From contig NZ_JAAOXD010000002.1 in NCBI RefSeq assembly GCF_014694315.1, positions 254,561 to 318,560 of the forward strand: a DNA stretch of 64,000 nt. The letters are read 5' to 3'. Positions 16,205 through 24,342 of this stretch are shown here, piece after piece. Under the pieces are notes generated by a model. That model worked only from the letters and a program-made list of their open reading frames with translations, did no database searches and was not told the DNA's origin. The translations under genes were made by a program, and so were the position numbers. This DNA comes from Arthrobacter ipis. Lineage in GTDB: Bacteria > Actinomycetota > Actinomycetes > Actinomycetales > Micrococcaceae. The stretch's first letter is position 1, and each line of letters starts with the position of its first letter.

Positions 16205-17349
16205 GTCCGACGCTCATTGCTGCTTCCCGGGTCATCCTGCCCAGTGACGCTAAAACCAGTGCTGTGCTGGAGCCCGGCTGGGTCGAGACCGACGGCGGCC
16301 GGATCGCCGCGGCGGGTCCCGGGCTGCCCGCCCGGGAGCCCGACGCCGATTTTCCCGACGCCACCCTCGCCCCGGGCTTTGTGGACGCCCACATCCACGG
16401 CGGCGGCGGCTCCAGCTTCAACGACGCCGACCCCGCTGCCGCCGCGGTCCGGATCGCCGGGGTGCACCGTTCCCACGGCACCACGACCCTGATGGCCAGC
16501 CTGGTCACCGCCCCGCTCACCCAGCTTGAGAAGGCGGTGGCCGCGCTTGCCCCCCTTGTGGAGGAAGGCGTTCTGGCCGGGATCCATCTGGAGGGCCCCT
16601 GGCTCAGCCCCGACCACCGGGGCGCCCACGCTGAGGATCTTCTGCTTTCCCCGGAACCGGTGGCCGTCGACCGGCTGATGCTGGCCGGGCGGGGCACCGT
16701 CCGGATGGTCACCATCGCGCCGGAACTGGAAGGCGGCCTGGCCGCCGTCCGGCAGATCACCGGCTACGGTGCCGTCGCGGCCATCGGCCACACGGGCGCC
16801 GGCTACGACCTGGCGCGGCAGGCGATCGCGGCCGGGGCCACCGCCGGTACGCACGTGTTCAATGCGATGCGGCCGCTGCACCACCGGGAACCCGGCCCCG
16901 CACTGGCGCTGCTGGAGGATCCCGCGGTGTTTGCCGAGGTGATAGCGGACGGCGTCCACCTCCACCCCGCGCTGGTCCGCTTCATTGCCGCCAGCCCGGC
17001 GCGCGCCGTCCTCGTCACCGACGCCATGGCGGCGGCCTGCGCGCAGGAGGGCAGGTACCGGCTGGGCGGGCTGGACGTCCAGGTGTCCGACGGCGAGGCG
17101 CGCCTGGTCAGCGACGGCACCATCGCCGGCAGCCTCCTCACGCTGGATGCGGCGGTGCGGCACGCTGTCCACGACGCCGGCATCCCGCTCGCCGATGCCG
17201 TCCGCGCGGCCAGCCAGAATCCGGCGGACATGCTGGGGCTGTCCGACGTCGGACGCATCGAAGCCGGCCGGAAGGCGGACCTGGTGGTCCTCACGCCGGA
17301 TCTGAAGGTGGCCGCCGTGATGAAGGCAGGCGAATGGCTCGCTGGCTGA
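16201..17349 (+). CDS. nagA: N-acetylglucosamine-6-phosphate deacetylase
   Basis: The 382-residue amidohydrolase removes acetate from GlcNAc-6-phosphate. The metal and substrate motifs of NagA are visible in order: GFVDAHIHGGGG, GIHLEGPWLSPDHRGAH, IGHTGAGYD, GTHVFNAMRPLHHREPG, VLVTDAMAAA (catalytic Asp) and the C-terminal GRIEAGRKADLVVL. Start choice: GTG at 16201 overlaps the preceding stop as GTGA, which gives the usual NagA length. An open extension to 15673 lies inside the SIS gene and is rejected. It completes the GlcNAc to fructose-6-phosphate pathway in one operon. Confidence 0.95.
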   Translation: MSPTLIAASRVILPSDAKTSAVLEPGWVETDGGRIAAAGPGLPAREPDADFPDATLAPGFVDAHIHGGGGSSFNDADPAAAAVRIAGVHRSHGTTTLMASLVTAPLTQLEKAVAALAPLVEEGVLAGIHLEGPWLSPDHRGAHAEDLLLSPEPVAVDRLMLAGRGTVRMVTIAPELEGGLAAVRQITGYGAVAAIGHTGAGYDLARQAIAAGATAGTHVFNAMRPLHHREPGPALALLEDPAVFAEVIADGVHLHPALVRFIAASPARAVLVTDAMAAACAQEGRYRLGGLDVQVSDGEARLVSDGTIAGSLLTLDAAVRHAVHDAGIPLADAVRAASQNPADMLGLSDVGRIEAGRKADLVVLTPDLKVAAVMKAGEWLAG

Positions 17350-17395
17350 GCCCTGCTGCTGGTTGAGCGGCGGTGGGGTTGAGCGGCGCTGGTCG

Positions 17396-17722
17396 TTAGT
17401 CCTCCGCGCTCTGGTTCAGCACCTGGAAGTTGGGGCCGATGTTGACTTCCACCTCGGACCCGTCGCTCTTGCGGATCTCGACCTCGTAGGAGGAACCGGC
17501 GTCGTCGCCCCGTTCGACCTCGGTGACCTGTCCGGGGCCCACTTTGGCCATTGCGGCGTCGACGGCTTTGTCGCGGTCGGTCTGATTCAGCGGCTGCTGG
17601 GTGCCCCCGTTGCCCGTTGTGTCATCATCGAAGGGGTTCACGGAAGCCGCAGCCACCGACGCGCCCCCCAAAGCCGCCACAGCGACCGCCGCTCCGATGA
17701 TCCACGCTGTTCTCTTGCGCAC
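17396..17722 (-). CDS. PepSY-domain exported small protein
   Basis: The 108-residue protein has a basic N-terminus, one hydrophobic segment (TAWIIGAAVAVAALGGASV) that is a signal peptide or anchor, a short Asp/Gly-rich linker and a C-terminal PepSY-like unit (DKAVDAAMAKVG to DGSEVEVNIGPNFQVL). PepSY domains often act as protease inhibitors or signal modulators outside the membrane. GTG at 17722 is chosen because AAAGGAG lies 7 bases upstream. The in-frame ATG at 17740 has no ribosome-binding site. It is convergent with nagA and divergent from the NUDIX gene. Confidence 0.8.
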   Translation of the reverse strand: MRKRTAWIIGAAVAVAALGGASVAAASVNPFDDDTTGNGGTQQPLNQTDRDKAVDAAMAKVGPGQVTEVERGDDAGSSYEVEIRKSDGSEVEVNIGPNFQVLNQSAED

Positions 17723-17878
17723 GGCAGACTCCTTTCTCATCGTTTTTTCCAGTGTCCCCCTGCGAAGGGAACCGGACAAGGAGCGTTGGTCTCGCTCGGC
17801 GGACCCGGCAGGAGCCGGTCCTTGCGGGCGCCGCTCTTTGCCGGCGGCCCGGGGGTAGCCTAGGGGCAGGAGGGCAAC

Positions 17879-18346
17879 ATGGCGGTCAGGAGTGCAGGCC
17901 TTCTGCTGTATCGGCAGAACAGCGGGGCGGAAGTGGAAGTGTGGATCGCCCACATGGGCGGCCCCTTCTGGGAGCGCAAGGATGAGCGCGCCTGGTCGAT
18001 TCCGAAGGGCGAGTACCCCGAAGGGGAGGATCCGCTGGCCGCGGCACAGCGTGAGTTCGCCGAGGAAATGGGAGTCCCGGCGCCGGCCGCGGATTACGTG
18101 CTGCTCGGCACCTTCCGGCAGCCCTCGGGCAAGCTCATCACGGCGTTCACGGCGGAATCCGCCTTCAAGCCCGAAAAAATCCTGAGCAACACGTTTCCGC
18201 TGGAATGGCCCAAGGGCTCAGGAACGGTCCAGCACTTCCCCGAGATCGACCGCGCCGAGTGGATCGGTGAATCCGAAGCACGAATAAAGCTCGTCAAGGG
18301 CCAGCTGCCAATCCTCGACGCGCTGCTCGAGCACCTCGGGGCATGA
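17879..18346 (+). CDS. NUDIX hydrolase
   Basis: The 155-residue protein has a perfect NUDIX box: G-x5-E-x7-REFAEEMGV starting with GEYPEG near residue 43. Such enzymes cleave nucleoside diphosphates linked to another group, and the substrate cannot be predicted here. The SAGLLLYR start and the AWSIPKGE segment are typical of the bis-phosphate hydrolase-like subgroup. The start ATG at 17879 has GGAGGG upstream. The downstream hypothetical gene overlaps its stop (ATGA), so the pair is cotranscribed. Confidence 0.93.
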   Translation: MAVRSAGLLLYRQNSGAEVEVWIAHMGGPFWERKDERAWSIPKGEYPEGEDPLAAAQREFAEEMGVPAPAADYVLLGTFRQPSGKLITAFTAESAFKPEKILSNTFPLEWPKGSGTVQHFPEIDRAEWIGESEARIKLVKGQLPILDALLEHLGA

Positions 18347-18729
18347 CGCCGTTGAGATCGGCATACCTGCATCTGGCCACGGTCGCCATGGACGCCGCCC
18401 AGGACGGCATGCGAGCCCCCGATGTTGCCGCCCTCGGCGCGGCGGTCACCCGCGAGCTGTGCGGAAGCTGGGACCACCCGCCGCCCTGCCCGCTCGCGCC
18501 GCACCATACCCGGCCTGAGCAAAAAGGTGACACCGTCACGCTGCGGATCATCTTCGCCACCGAACCGGCGAATGAGGCCCTGGTCCGCAGCCGGATAGAC
18601 GGCGCCCTCCGCCAGGGAAGCCTTGCCGGCCCGGATGGGCGTACCAGCCATTGGACGTTCCTGGGCGGCGGCCCGGGCGAACTCGAATACTCCGAGGCCG
18701 AGCACGCGCGGCGCCTTACCGACTCCTGA
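18343..18729 (+). CDS. hypothetical protein cotranscribed with NUDIX gene
   Basis: This is a 128-residue soluble protein. The ATG at 18343 overlaps the NUDIX stop codon, which supports it as real and translationally coupled. The C-terminal half (TLRIIFATEPANEALVR, then HWTFLGGGPGELEYSEAEHA) looks like a compact alpha/beta fold. The first half is rich in Ala and Pro. I do not recognise the family and assign no function. Confidence 0.7.
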   Translation: MTPLRSAYLHLATVAMDAAQDGMRAPDVAALGAAVTRELCGSWDHPPPCPLAPHHTRPEQKGDTVTLRIIFATEPANEALVRSRIDGALRQGSLAGPDGRTSHWTFLGGGPGELEYSEAEHARRLTDS

Positions 18730-18761
18730 GACGCCGCTAGCCTGCCGCCACCCTGACTGGC

Positions 18762-19697
18762 CTATCCTGGCTGCCCCAGGACCGTCCGGTAGATCCCCGT
18801 GTGGTCCAGGTCGCCGTCGCCTGCGTCCACCATGAGCTCGAAGGCGCTGCGGACGCTGGCGGAGAGAGGCAGCTTCAGCCCGCTGTCCTTGGCGATCTCG
18901 GCGATGAAGTTCAGGTCCTTCAGCTGGTTTTTCGCGGACCCGCCGCCCTCGAAGTCCCCGTCGATCCAGCGCTGCCCCTTCTGCCGGAGGACTTCCGAAT
19001 TCGCCAGGCCGCCGGCCAGGATGGACTGTACCTTCCCAAGGTCCAGCCCGGTGGCGGTCGCCACGGCCATCGCCTCGGCCAGCGCCGTGACCGTGGCGGA
19101 CACGACGATCTGGTTGCAGGCCTTGACCGTGGACCCCGCACCCGCTTCGCCGAACCAGACCACCGTGGAACTGTAGAGCTCGAAGAGCGGCAGGAGGCGC
19201 CGCACTGTCTCGCGCGGCCCTCCGGCCATGGTGCTCAGCCGGCCCTCCTCGGCTCCGATGGTTCCGCCGCTGAGCGGCGCGTCCACCACCGTAACCCCGT
19301 ACCGGCTCCGGCACTCCTCGGCGAACCGGGCCACGGCCACCGGGGACACTGTTCCGTGGATGACCAGGACAGGGTCCTCGATGCCGGCCGCCTTCCATCC
19401 GGCCAGCAGCCCGTCTTCGCCGGCCAGAAGGCCGGCGACCTGCGGCAGGTCCGGCAGGACGGTCAGGACGACGCCGGCCGCAGCCTCCGCCGGGGTGCCG
19501 GCCACCTGTCCCCCGCCGATGGCCCTGGCCTTTTCCGCGGTGCGGTTCCAGAGCGTGAGGGGAACACCGGCGGCCAGGATGTTGCGGGCGATCGGGGCGC
19601 CCATTGGGCCCGTGCCCAGCAGGGCGACGGACATCGGAACCCCGGGCTTCAACTCATTCTGTGTGCCTGCCACTGCTTTGTCTGTCACTGTGCTCAC
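18762..19697 (-). CDS. beta-hydroxyacid dehydrogenase (3-hydroxyisobutyrate/tartronate semialdehyde reductase family)
   Basis: The 311-residue protein has the Rossmann motif LLGTGPMGAPIARN, the substrate loop DAPLSGGTIGAEEG and the catalytic-lysine segment GSTVKACNQI, diagnostic of beta-hydroxyacid dehydrogenases such as GlxR, GarR, 3-hydroxyisobutyrate and threonate dehydrogenases. The GTG at 19697 is 4 bases after the TRAP permease stop. It has no clear ribosome-binding site, and ATG at 19634 (MSVALLG) is an alternative. As last gene of the TRAP operon it probably oxidises or reduces a C3-C4 sugar acid (inference). Confidence 0.88.
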   Translation of the reverse strand: MSTVTDKAVAGTQNELKPGVPMSVALLGTGPMGAPIARNILAAGVPLTLWNRTAEKARAIGGGQVAGTPAEAAAGVVLTVLPDLPQVAGLLAGEDGLLAGWKAAGIEDPVLVIHGTVSPVAVARFAEECRSRYGVTVVDAPLSGGTIGAEEGRLSTMAGGPRETVRRLLPLFELYSSTVVWFGEAGAGSTVKACNQIVVSATVTALAEAMAVATATGLDLGKVQSILAGGLANSEVLRQKGQRWIDGDFEGGGSAKNQLKDLNFIAEIAKDSGLKLPLSASVRSAFELMVDAGDGDLDHTGIYRTVLGQPG

Positions 19698-19701
19698 GTC
19701 G

Positions 19702-21639
19702 TTAGAAGGGGATCAGGCCGGCCATGGCGGGCAGGAAGGTGCTGAACCACGGAACGGCGGCAAGCACCAGCAGCCCGATGAACACCGCGATGAGGTAGGG
19801 CCAGAAGTGTTTGAGGCTCTTTTCCACGGTCTCGAGGCCGGTTGCGCACGCCACGTAGAAGCCGACACCGGCCGGCGGAGCGAACGAACCGATGCCCATG
19901 GAAATGATCAGCACCATGGCGTACTGCACCGGGTTGACGCCGAATTCGGTGGCGATGGGCAGAAGCAGCGGCGCGAAGATCAGGACCGCGGGCAGGCCTT
20001 CGAGCAGCTGGCCCATGATGATCAGCAGCACGATAGTGAACAGCATGAAGAGCAGCGGTGAGTCGCCCAGGCCGGACATGAGGTCATGGATCTGCTGGGA
20101 TACCCCGGCCAGGGCAAGCGTCTGGGCGAGCGGTGAAGCTGCCGCGATGATGAACAGAACCATGCCCGCCGTCGTCGTGGTTTCCCGCAGGGTATCGCCC
20201 AGCAGCCGCTTGCTGCCGCGCCGGTAGGCGGCCGCGAGAACGAAGGCGTAGGCGACGGCGACCGAGGACACCTCGGTGGGGGTGGCGAAGCCGCTGAGGA
20301 TGCCCACCACCATGCCGACCGGAAGCAGCAGCGTGGGGATGGCGAAGAACGTGGCCGAGCCGCGCGCACGCCAGGTGGCCTTGGGGCTGGCAACGCCGCC
20401 TTGCTTCTTTGCGCGAAGGAAGACGAGCGCCATGACCACGAGGGCCAGGAAGGCAGCCGGAACGAAGCCGGCGAGGAACAGCGTGGTGGTGGAAATCGTG
20501 GTGATGGAGCCCATGATGAGCAGGACGATGCTTGGCGGGATGGTCTCACCCATGATGGCCGAGGCGGACAGCACCGCCACCACCTCGCCGCGCGGGTACT
20601 TTCGTTCCTCAAGCATGCCGCGCATGGTGGTGCCCACGGCGGCGACGTCCGCAACCTTGGAGCCGGAGATGCCCGAGAAGATGTACATGGTCACGACAAC
20701 CACCTGCAGCAGGCCGCCCCGCAGGTGCCCGATGAGCGCGTCCACCAGCTTGGCGAGCGGCAGGGTCAGGCCGGCAGAGTTCATGACGGTTCCCGCGAGG
20801 ATGAAGAACGGGATGGCCAGCAGCACGAAGCCCTTGGCCCCCGACGCCATGCCGATCGGGATGGCGCTGACCTCGGAGATACCACCGAGGTAGAGGTAGA
20901 TGCCCGAAGCCAGCGCGAGGACAAACGCGATGGGCAGGCCAAGGAACAGCAGGGCGAACAGGGCAACCAGAACCACGCCGAGGAGGAGGTTGGGCGAGGC
21001 GGTGTAGAACAGCGGCTGGGACAGGACAACGACGGCGGCCAGGGCTGCGGTGATCCCCGCGCCGACCAGAACGGCGCGGCGCGGCTGGCGCCAGAGCTTC
21101 AGGACGGCAAACCAGGCGATCAGCACCATGCCGATGGAGAAGGGCAGCGATACCCAGAACACCGGCAGCTGGAGGATCGGGGTCTTTTCCTCGAGCTGCT
21201 GGACCAGGGTGGGAACGAAGAGCGCAAAGGCGCCCGCACTCATGACGAAGACGAGGCAGTCGACGAGGGCCGCCAGATACGGCTTCCAGTGTGCCGGAAG
21301 CCGCATGATCAGGGCCTGGACGGCCATGTGCGCACCCTTGGGATAGGCGATCGCACCGCCGATGAAGGCGATGGTCAGGAGCGCAATTTCAGACACTTCC
21401 TGGGTCCAGAGCACAGAGTCGCCCGTGACGACCCTGACCGCGATGTTCAGCAGGATCACGACGAGCTCGGCGAGGATCGCCGCGCCTACTGTCCATTCCA
21501 GTGCCTTGTCCAGCCAGACCGCTCCGCTCCAGCGCGGTGCGACGTGCCCGTGGTGAAGGATCTCTTCCGCATCAGACGGAAGGACCTCTTCGAGTTCCTT
21601 GAGGGCGAGTGTATGTTCCATGTTTTTCCAGACTGTCAT
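19702..21639 (-). CDS. TRAP transporter fused permease (DctQ-DctM)
   Basis: The 645-residue membrane protein joins both TRAP permease subunits. Residues about 40-180 form the small 4-helix DctQ-like part (WTQEVSEIALLTIAFIGGA, YPKGAHMAVQAL). The rest is a 12-helix DctM subunit with SGISGSKVADVAAVGT, GETIPPSIVLLIMGS and FAPPAGVGFYVACA. TRAP importers use Na+ or H+ gradients and a binding protein to take up organic acids. Start ATG 21639 or the in-frame ATG 21621 are both possible. It follows the binding-protein gene across a strong hairpin and precedes the dehydrogenase by 4 bases. Confidence 0.93.
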   Translation of the reverse strand: MTVWKNMEHTLALKELEEVLPSDAEEILHHGHVAPRWSGAVWLDKALEWTVGAAILAELVVILLNIAVRVVTGDSVLWTQEVSEIALLTIAFIGGAIAYPKGAHMAVQALIMRLPAHWKPYLAALVDCLVFVMSAGAFALFVPTLVQQLEEKTPILQLPVFWVSLPFSIGMVLIAWFAVLKLWRQPRRAVLVGAGITAALAAVVVLSQPLFYTASPNLLLGVVLVALFALLFLGLPIAFVLALASGIYLYLGGISEVSAIPIGMASGAKGFVLLAIPFFILAGTVMNSAGLTLPLAKLVDALIGHLRGGLLQVVVVTMYIFSGISGSKVADVAAVGTTMRGMLEERKYPRGEVVAVLSASAIMGETIPPSIVLLIMGSITTISTTTLFLAGFVPAAFLALVVMALVFLRAKKQGGVASPKATWRARGSATFFAIPTLLLPVGMVVGILSGFATPTEVSSVAVAYAFVLAAAYRRGSKRLLGDTLRETTTTAGMVLFIIAAASPLAQTLALAGVSQQIHDLMSGLGDSPLLFMLFTIVLLIIMGQLLEGLPAVLIFAPLLLPIATEFGVNPVQYAMVLIISMGIGSFAPPAGVGFYVACATGLETVEKSLKHFWPYLIAVFIGLLVLAAVPWFSTFLPAMAGLIPF

Positions 21640-21688
21640 CGTTGAAAGCGGGATGCTGAGTGCGGGGATGCTGTTCGGGGGAATGCTG

Positions 21689-21728
21689 TTTGAGGGCCGG
21701 GGCGCCGGAGGGCGCTCCGGCCCTCAAA
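21689..21728 (-). terminator. intercistronic hairpin between TRAP binding protein and permease genes
   Basis: An 18-bp stem (21689-21706 with 21711-21728, one non-Watson-Crick position) has a 4-base loop and lies 5 bases after the DctP-like stop. It has no T-tract within the operon, which suits an mRNA-stabilising or attenuating structure that gives more binding protein than permease. Confidence 0.7.
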
Positions 21729-21733
21729 GGGGC

Positions 21734-22756
21734 TTACTTGGCTGCGGCGATCGCCTGGTCGAAGAATTCCTTGCCGATCAGCTTCGAGAAGTCCGGGTAG
21801 AGGCTCTTTGAAACGGCCTTGAACTGCTCAAGCCCGGCGGCGGTCGGCTCGTTGGCCTTCATGCCCTTGGCGGTGAGCTCGTCGAGCTGCTTTCGGGACT
21901 GCTCCTCGTCGTAACCGGTCTTGAAGGTGGCCGTCTCAGCCGAGGCGTCCGTCAGGATCTTCTTCTGGTCCTCGTTCAGCGAGTCCCACTTCTTGGAGGA
22001 CAGGGCCAGGACCCAGGCGTCGTTGATGTGGTGCGTCAGCGAGACGTACTTCTGGACCTCCGAGAACTTGTTGGTCCACGGCACCTCGATCGGGTTTTCC
22101 TGTCCGTCGATGGTTCCGGTCTGCAGGCCGGTGAAGACCTCCGAGAATGCCATGGTGGTGGGGCTGGCGCCCAGCTTGCCGAAGAAGTCGGTCCACAGCG
22201 GGTTGCCCGGGACGCGGATCTTCAGGCCCTTCAGGTCCGAGGGCTGTTCGATGGGGCGTTCGGAGTTGGTGATCTGGCGGCCGGTCCGGGTGAGGAAGGA
22301 CAGGGCAACGGTGTTCTTTTCCTTGAGCTTTTCCTTCAGGACGTCGCCCGGCTTGCCCGCCAGGAACGCAGCCTCTTCCTTCGTGTCATCGAAGAGGTAG
22401 GGGATGCTGATCGCGTTCATTTCCGGCACCACCGACGCGTACACCGACGTCGACAGGATCAGCGCGTCCAGCGACCCGCCCTGCAGCCTCGTGACGGCGG
22501 CGTTCTGGTCCCCGCTGAAGCTCGTACCGTTCGGCACCACCGTGACAACCACCGAGCCGTTGGAGGTCTTCTTCACCTGGTCGGCGAAGTGCTGGGCCGA
22601 GACACCCACCGAGGAGGTCAGCGGGTCCGGGATGGACAGCTGGATCTTGGCCACCGGCGAGCCACCGCCGGGCGCCCCGGAGGCGCAGCCGGCGAGGACG
22701 GAGGCGGCGAGGGTGCATGCCAGCACTCCGGTGAGGGCGCGGGTCTTCGATTTCAT
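21734..22756 (-). CDS. TRAP transporter substrate-binding lipoprotein (DctP family)
   Basis: The 340-residue protein has a lipobox (VLAGC) after a short signal sequence, so it is membrane-anchored outside the cell. DctP-family motifs include HFADQVKKTSNG, LKGLKIRVPGNPLW, GKLGASPTTMAFSEVFTGLQTG and DGQENPIEVPW. The Arg in KIRVPG normally binds the carboxylate of the ligand, so an organic acid is expected. ATG 22756 has GAAAGG upstream and gives a proper signal peptide, whereas an upstream ATG at 22804 does not. It is the second gene of the operon. Confidence 0.93.
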   Translation of the reverse strand: MKSKTRALTGVLACTLAASVLAGCASGAPGGGSPVAKIQLSIPDPLTSSVGVSAQHFADQVKKTSNGSVVVTVVPNGTSFSGDQNAAVTRLQGGSLDALILSTSVYASVVPEMNAISIPYLFDDTKEEAAFLAGKPGDVLKEKLKEKNTVALSFLTRTGRQITNSERPIEQPSDLKGLKIRVPGNPLWTDFFGKLGASPTTMAFSEVFTGLQTGTIDGQENPIEVPWTNKFSEVQKYVSLTHHINDAWVLALSSKKWDSLNEDQKKILTDASAETATFKTGYDEEQSRKQLDELTAKGMKANEPTAAGLEQFKAVSKSLYPDFSKLIGKEFFDQAIAAAK

Positions 22757-22804
22757 GTGATGCCTTTCTTCATTGGAAGGAGTCTTGTGAATTGCTGGAT
22801 GCAA

Positions 22805-24157
22805 TTAGGAGGTCAGGGCGGCTTCGGTAACAAGCGCCTCGGTTTCGCGGCGCAGCTCGAGGGCCTGGGCGAGCGAGTCGTCCATGATGACGTCTTCCCA
22901 GCGGACGGTGGCACCCTTGGCGACGTCGGCACGCAGCTCGACGTGGTGTGCCAGGGCTACCGGCAGGGCGCCGATGGCCACGGAGTGCTTGGCCGAGACG
23001 AGCTTGCCCCAAACGGTGAAGCCGCCCTCGCCGTCGAGGAATTCGCCGGCCTTCAGGTCCTTCTTGGCGGTGGCGACGACGTCACCGAAGAAGCCGACGG
23101 GCGAGCCTGTTGCAATGCCGCGGAGGGCTGCGTTGGCAATCGACATGTTCAGCTCGAGGCCCACGTAGTGGTACGGGCGGTACAGGGCTGCGTACTGGCC
23201 GGTGGGGTCCGGGTGCCACGGGTATTCATTGAAGCAGCCGGAGACGTAGCCGTTGGTGGCCTTGACCACGACGAAGACGCCTTCCTGGGTGTTGTGGCTG
23301 ATCCAGCTGCCGTCGCGGTTGACGCTGGACATGACGTCCACGCTTCCCTCGTGCGCCAGGGCACCCCCGACGTCGGCCGGGCGGCAGATGGTGGCAATTT
23401 CCTCCACGTCACCGGGCGTGAAGCTCAGCCCGTTGTCAGAGGGCACCAGGCCGGCACCGTTGGCGACGGCTGCCATCTCGATGGATGCCTTGGTGCCGTC
23501 ACGGAAGGAGGTGTGCATGTACGGGTTGAGCTGGCCGGAGTCGGTGAGCTCCTTGGAGAACTCCCAGTTTTCCCAGACGTTGTCCGGGTTCATCTCGTGG
23601 TAGTGCTCGAGGTACTTGGCACCCTTGCCGGCACATACGACGTCGAAGCCGCTGGTCCGGGCCCAGTCCACCAGTTCCATGATGAGCGCGGGCTGGTCGC
23701 CGTACGCCATGGAATAGACGACGCCGGCCTCTTCCGCGCGCTTGGCGAGGGCAGGACCCGCAAGGGCGTCGGCCTCGACCGTGACCATGATGATGTGCTT
23801 CTTGGTTTCGATCGCCCGCAGCGCGTGCTTGACGCCGACGATCGGGTTGCCGGTGGCTTCAACGATGACGTCGATGTCGACGTCGAACAGCTCGTCAGCG
23901 TTTGCCACGATAGTGGTGGAGCGGTTCTCCAATGCGGTGGCGATGTCCGGAGCGATCTGGTTCTGGGGCCAGCCGACCAGTTCGAAGGCGCCCTCAGCCC
24001 GCTTCACGTTGATGTCAGCGATGGCCACAACATGGATGCCCGGGATGTTGTTTGCCTGGGCCAGGTACATGGTGCCGTACCGTCCGGCCCCGATGAGGCC
24101 CACTCGAATGGGACGGCCCTGGTTCTCGCGGTCGCTAAGAAGCTTGTGAAGGTTCAT
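22805..24157 (-). CDS. homoserine dehydrogenase-like/SAF-domain NAD(P)-dependent oxidoreductase
   Basis: The 450-residue protein begins with a Rossmann fold (VGLIGAGRYGTMYLAQ), has IDVIVEATGNPIVG and KKHIIMVTVEADAL typical of homoserine dehydrogenase-like enzymes, and ends with a SAF-type domain (KDLKAGEFLDGEGG to LRADVAKGATV). Proteins of this architecture occur in sugar-acid catabolic operons but I know of no certain reaction. The start ATG 24157 gives a normal N-terminus. It is the first gene of the LacI-controlled TRAP operon, so it probably performs the first intracellular step on the imported acid (inference). Confidence 0.82.
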   Translation of the reverse strand: MNLHKLLSDRENQGRPIRVGLIGAGRYGTMYLAQANNIPGIHVVAIADINVKRAEGAFELVGWPQNQIAPDIATALENRSTTIVANADELFDVDIDVIVEATGNPIVGVKHALRAIETKKHIIMVTVEADALAGPALAKRAEEAGVVYSMAYGDQPALIMELVDWARTSGFDVVCAGKGAKYLEHYHEMNPDNVWENWEFSKELTDSGQLNPYMHTSFRDGTKASIEMAAVANGAGLVPSDNGLSFTPGDVEEIATICRPADVGGALAHEGSVDVMSSVNRDGSWISHNTQEGVFVVVKATNGYVSGCFNEYPWHPDPTGQYAALYRPYHYVGLELNMSIANAALRGIATGSPVGFFGDVVATAKKDLKAGEFLDGEGGFTVWGKLVSAKHSVAIGALPVALAHHVELRADVAKGATVRWEDVIMDDSLAQALELRRETEALVTEAALTS

Positions 24158-24256
24158 GGGGATCTCTCTGATTGATGTCTGACCGAAGAGAGACAACCTC
24201 CACCGTGGGGCCGGTGGAGCAGCTCTTCGGCGTTGCTGCTGTGATTTGGGTTACCG

Positions 24257-24274
24257 AGTGGAACCGGTTCCACT
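24257..24274. promoter_or_regulatory. LacI-type operator, 18-bp perfect palindrome
   Basis: AGTGGAACCGGTTCCACT is a perfect palindrome with the TG-N4-CG-N4-CA core. It begins directly after the -10 of the leftward promoter and lies 68 bp before the start of the divergent LacI gene. Confidence 0.85.
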
Positions 24275-24304
24275 TTTGTACCAGTCGGTGTTAGGCTGTG
24301 TCAA
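24275..24304 (-). promoter_or_regulatory. predicted promoter of the TRAP operon
   Basis: On the minus strand TTGACA (24304-24299) and TACAAA (24280-24275) are separated by 18 bp. The palindromic operator abuts the -10. Confidence 0.65.
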
Positions 24305-24342
24305 CAGATGTCGGTGAAGACCACCGGTTGCAAGGAGGAGCA

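Noticed and set aside
20401-21645. 414-codon plus-strand open frame across the TRAP permease gene
   Set aside because: The product is full of His, Arg, Asp and Gly with no hydrophobic core or motif. It mirrors the membrane protein on the other strand.
22028-24175. 715-codon open frame on the plus strand across the TRAP binding-protein and SAF-dehydrogenase genes
   Set aside because: It runs over two recognised minus-strand genes and the gap between them. The product has no domain and no ribosome-binding site.
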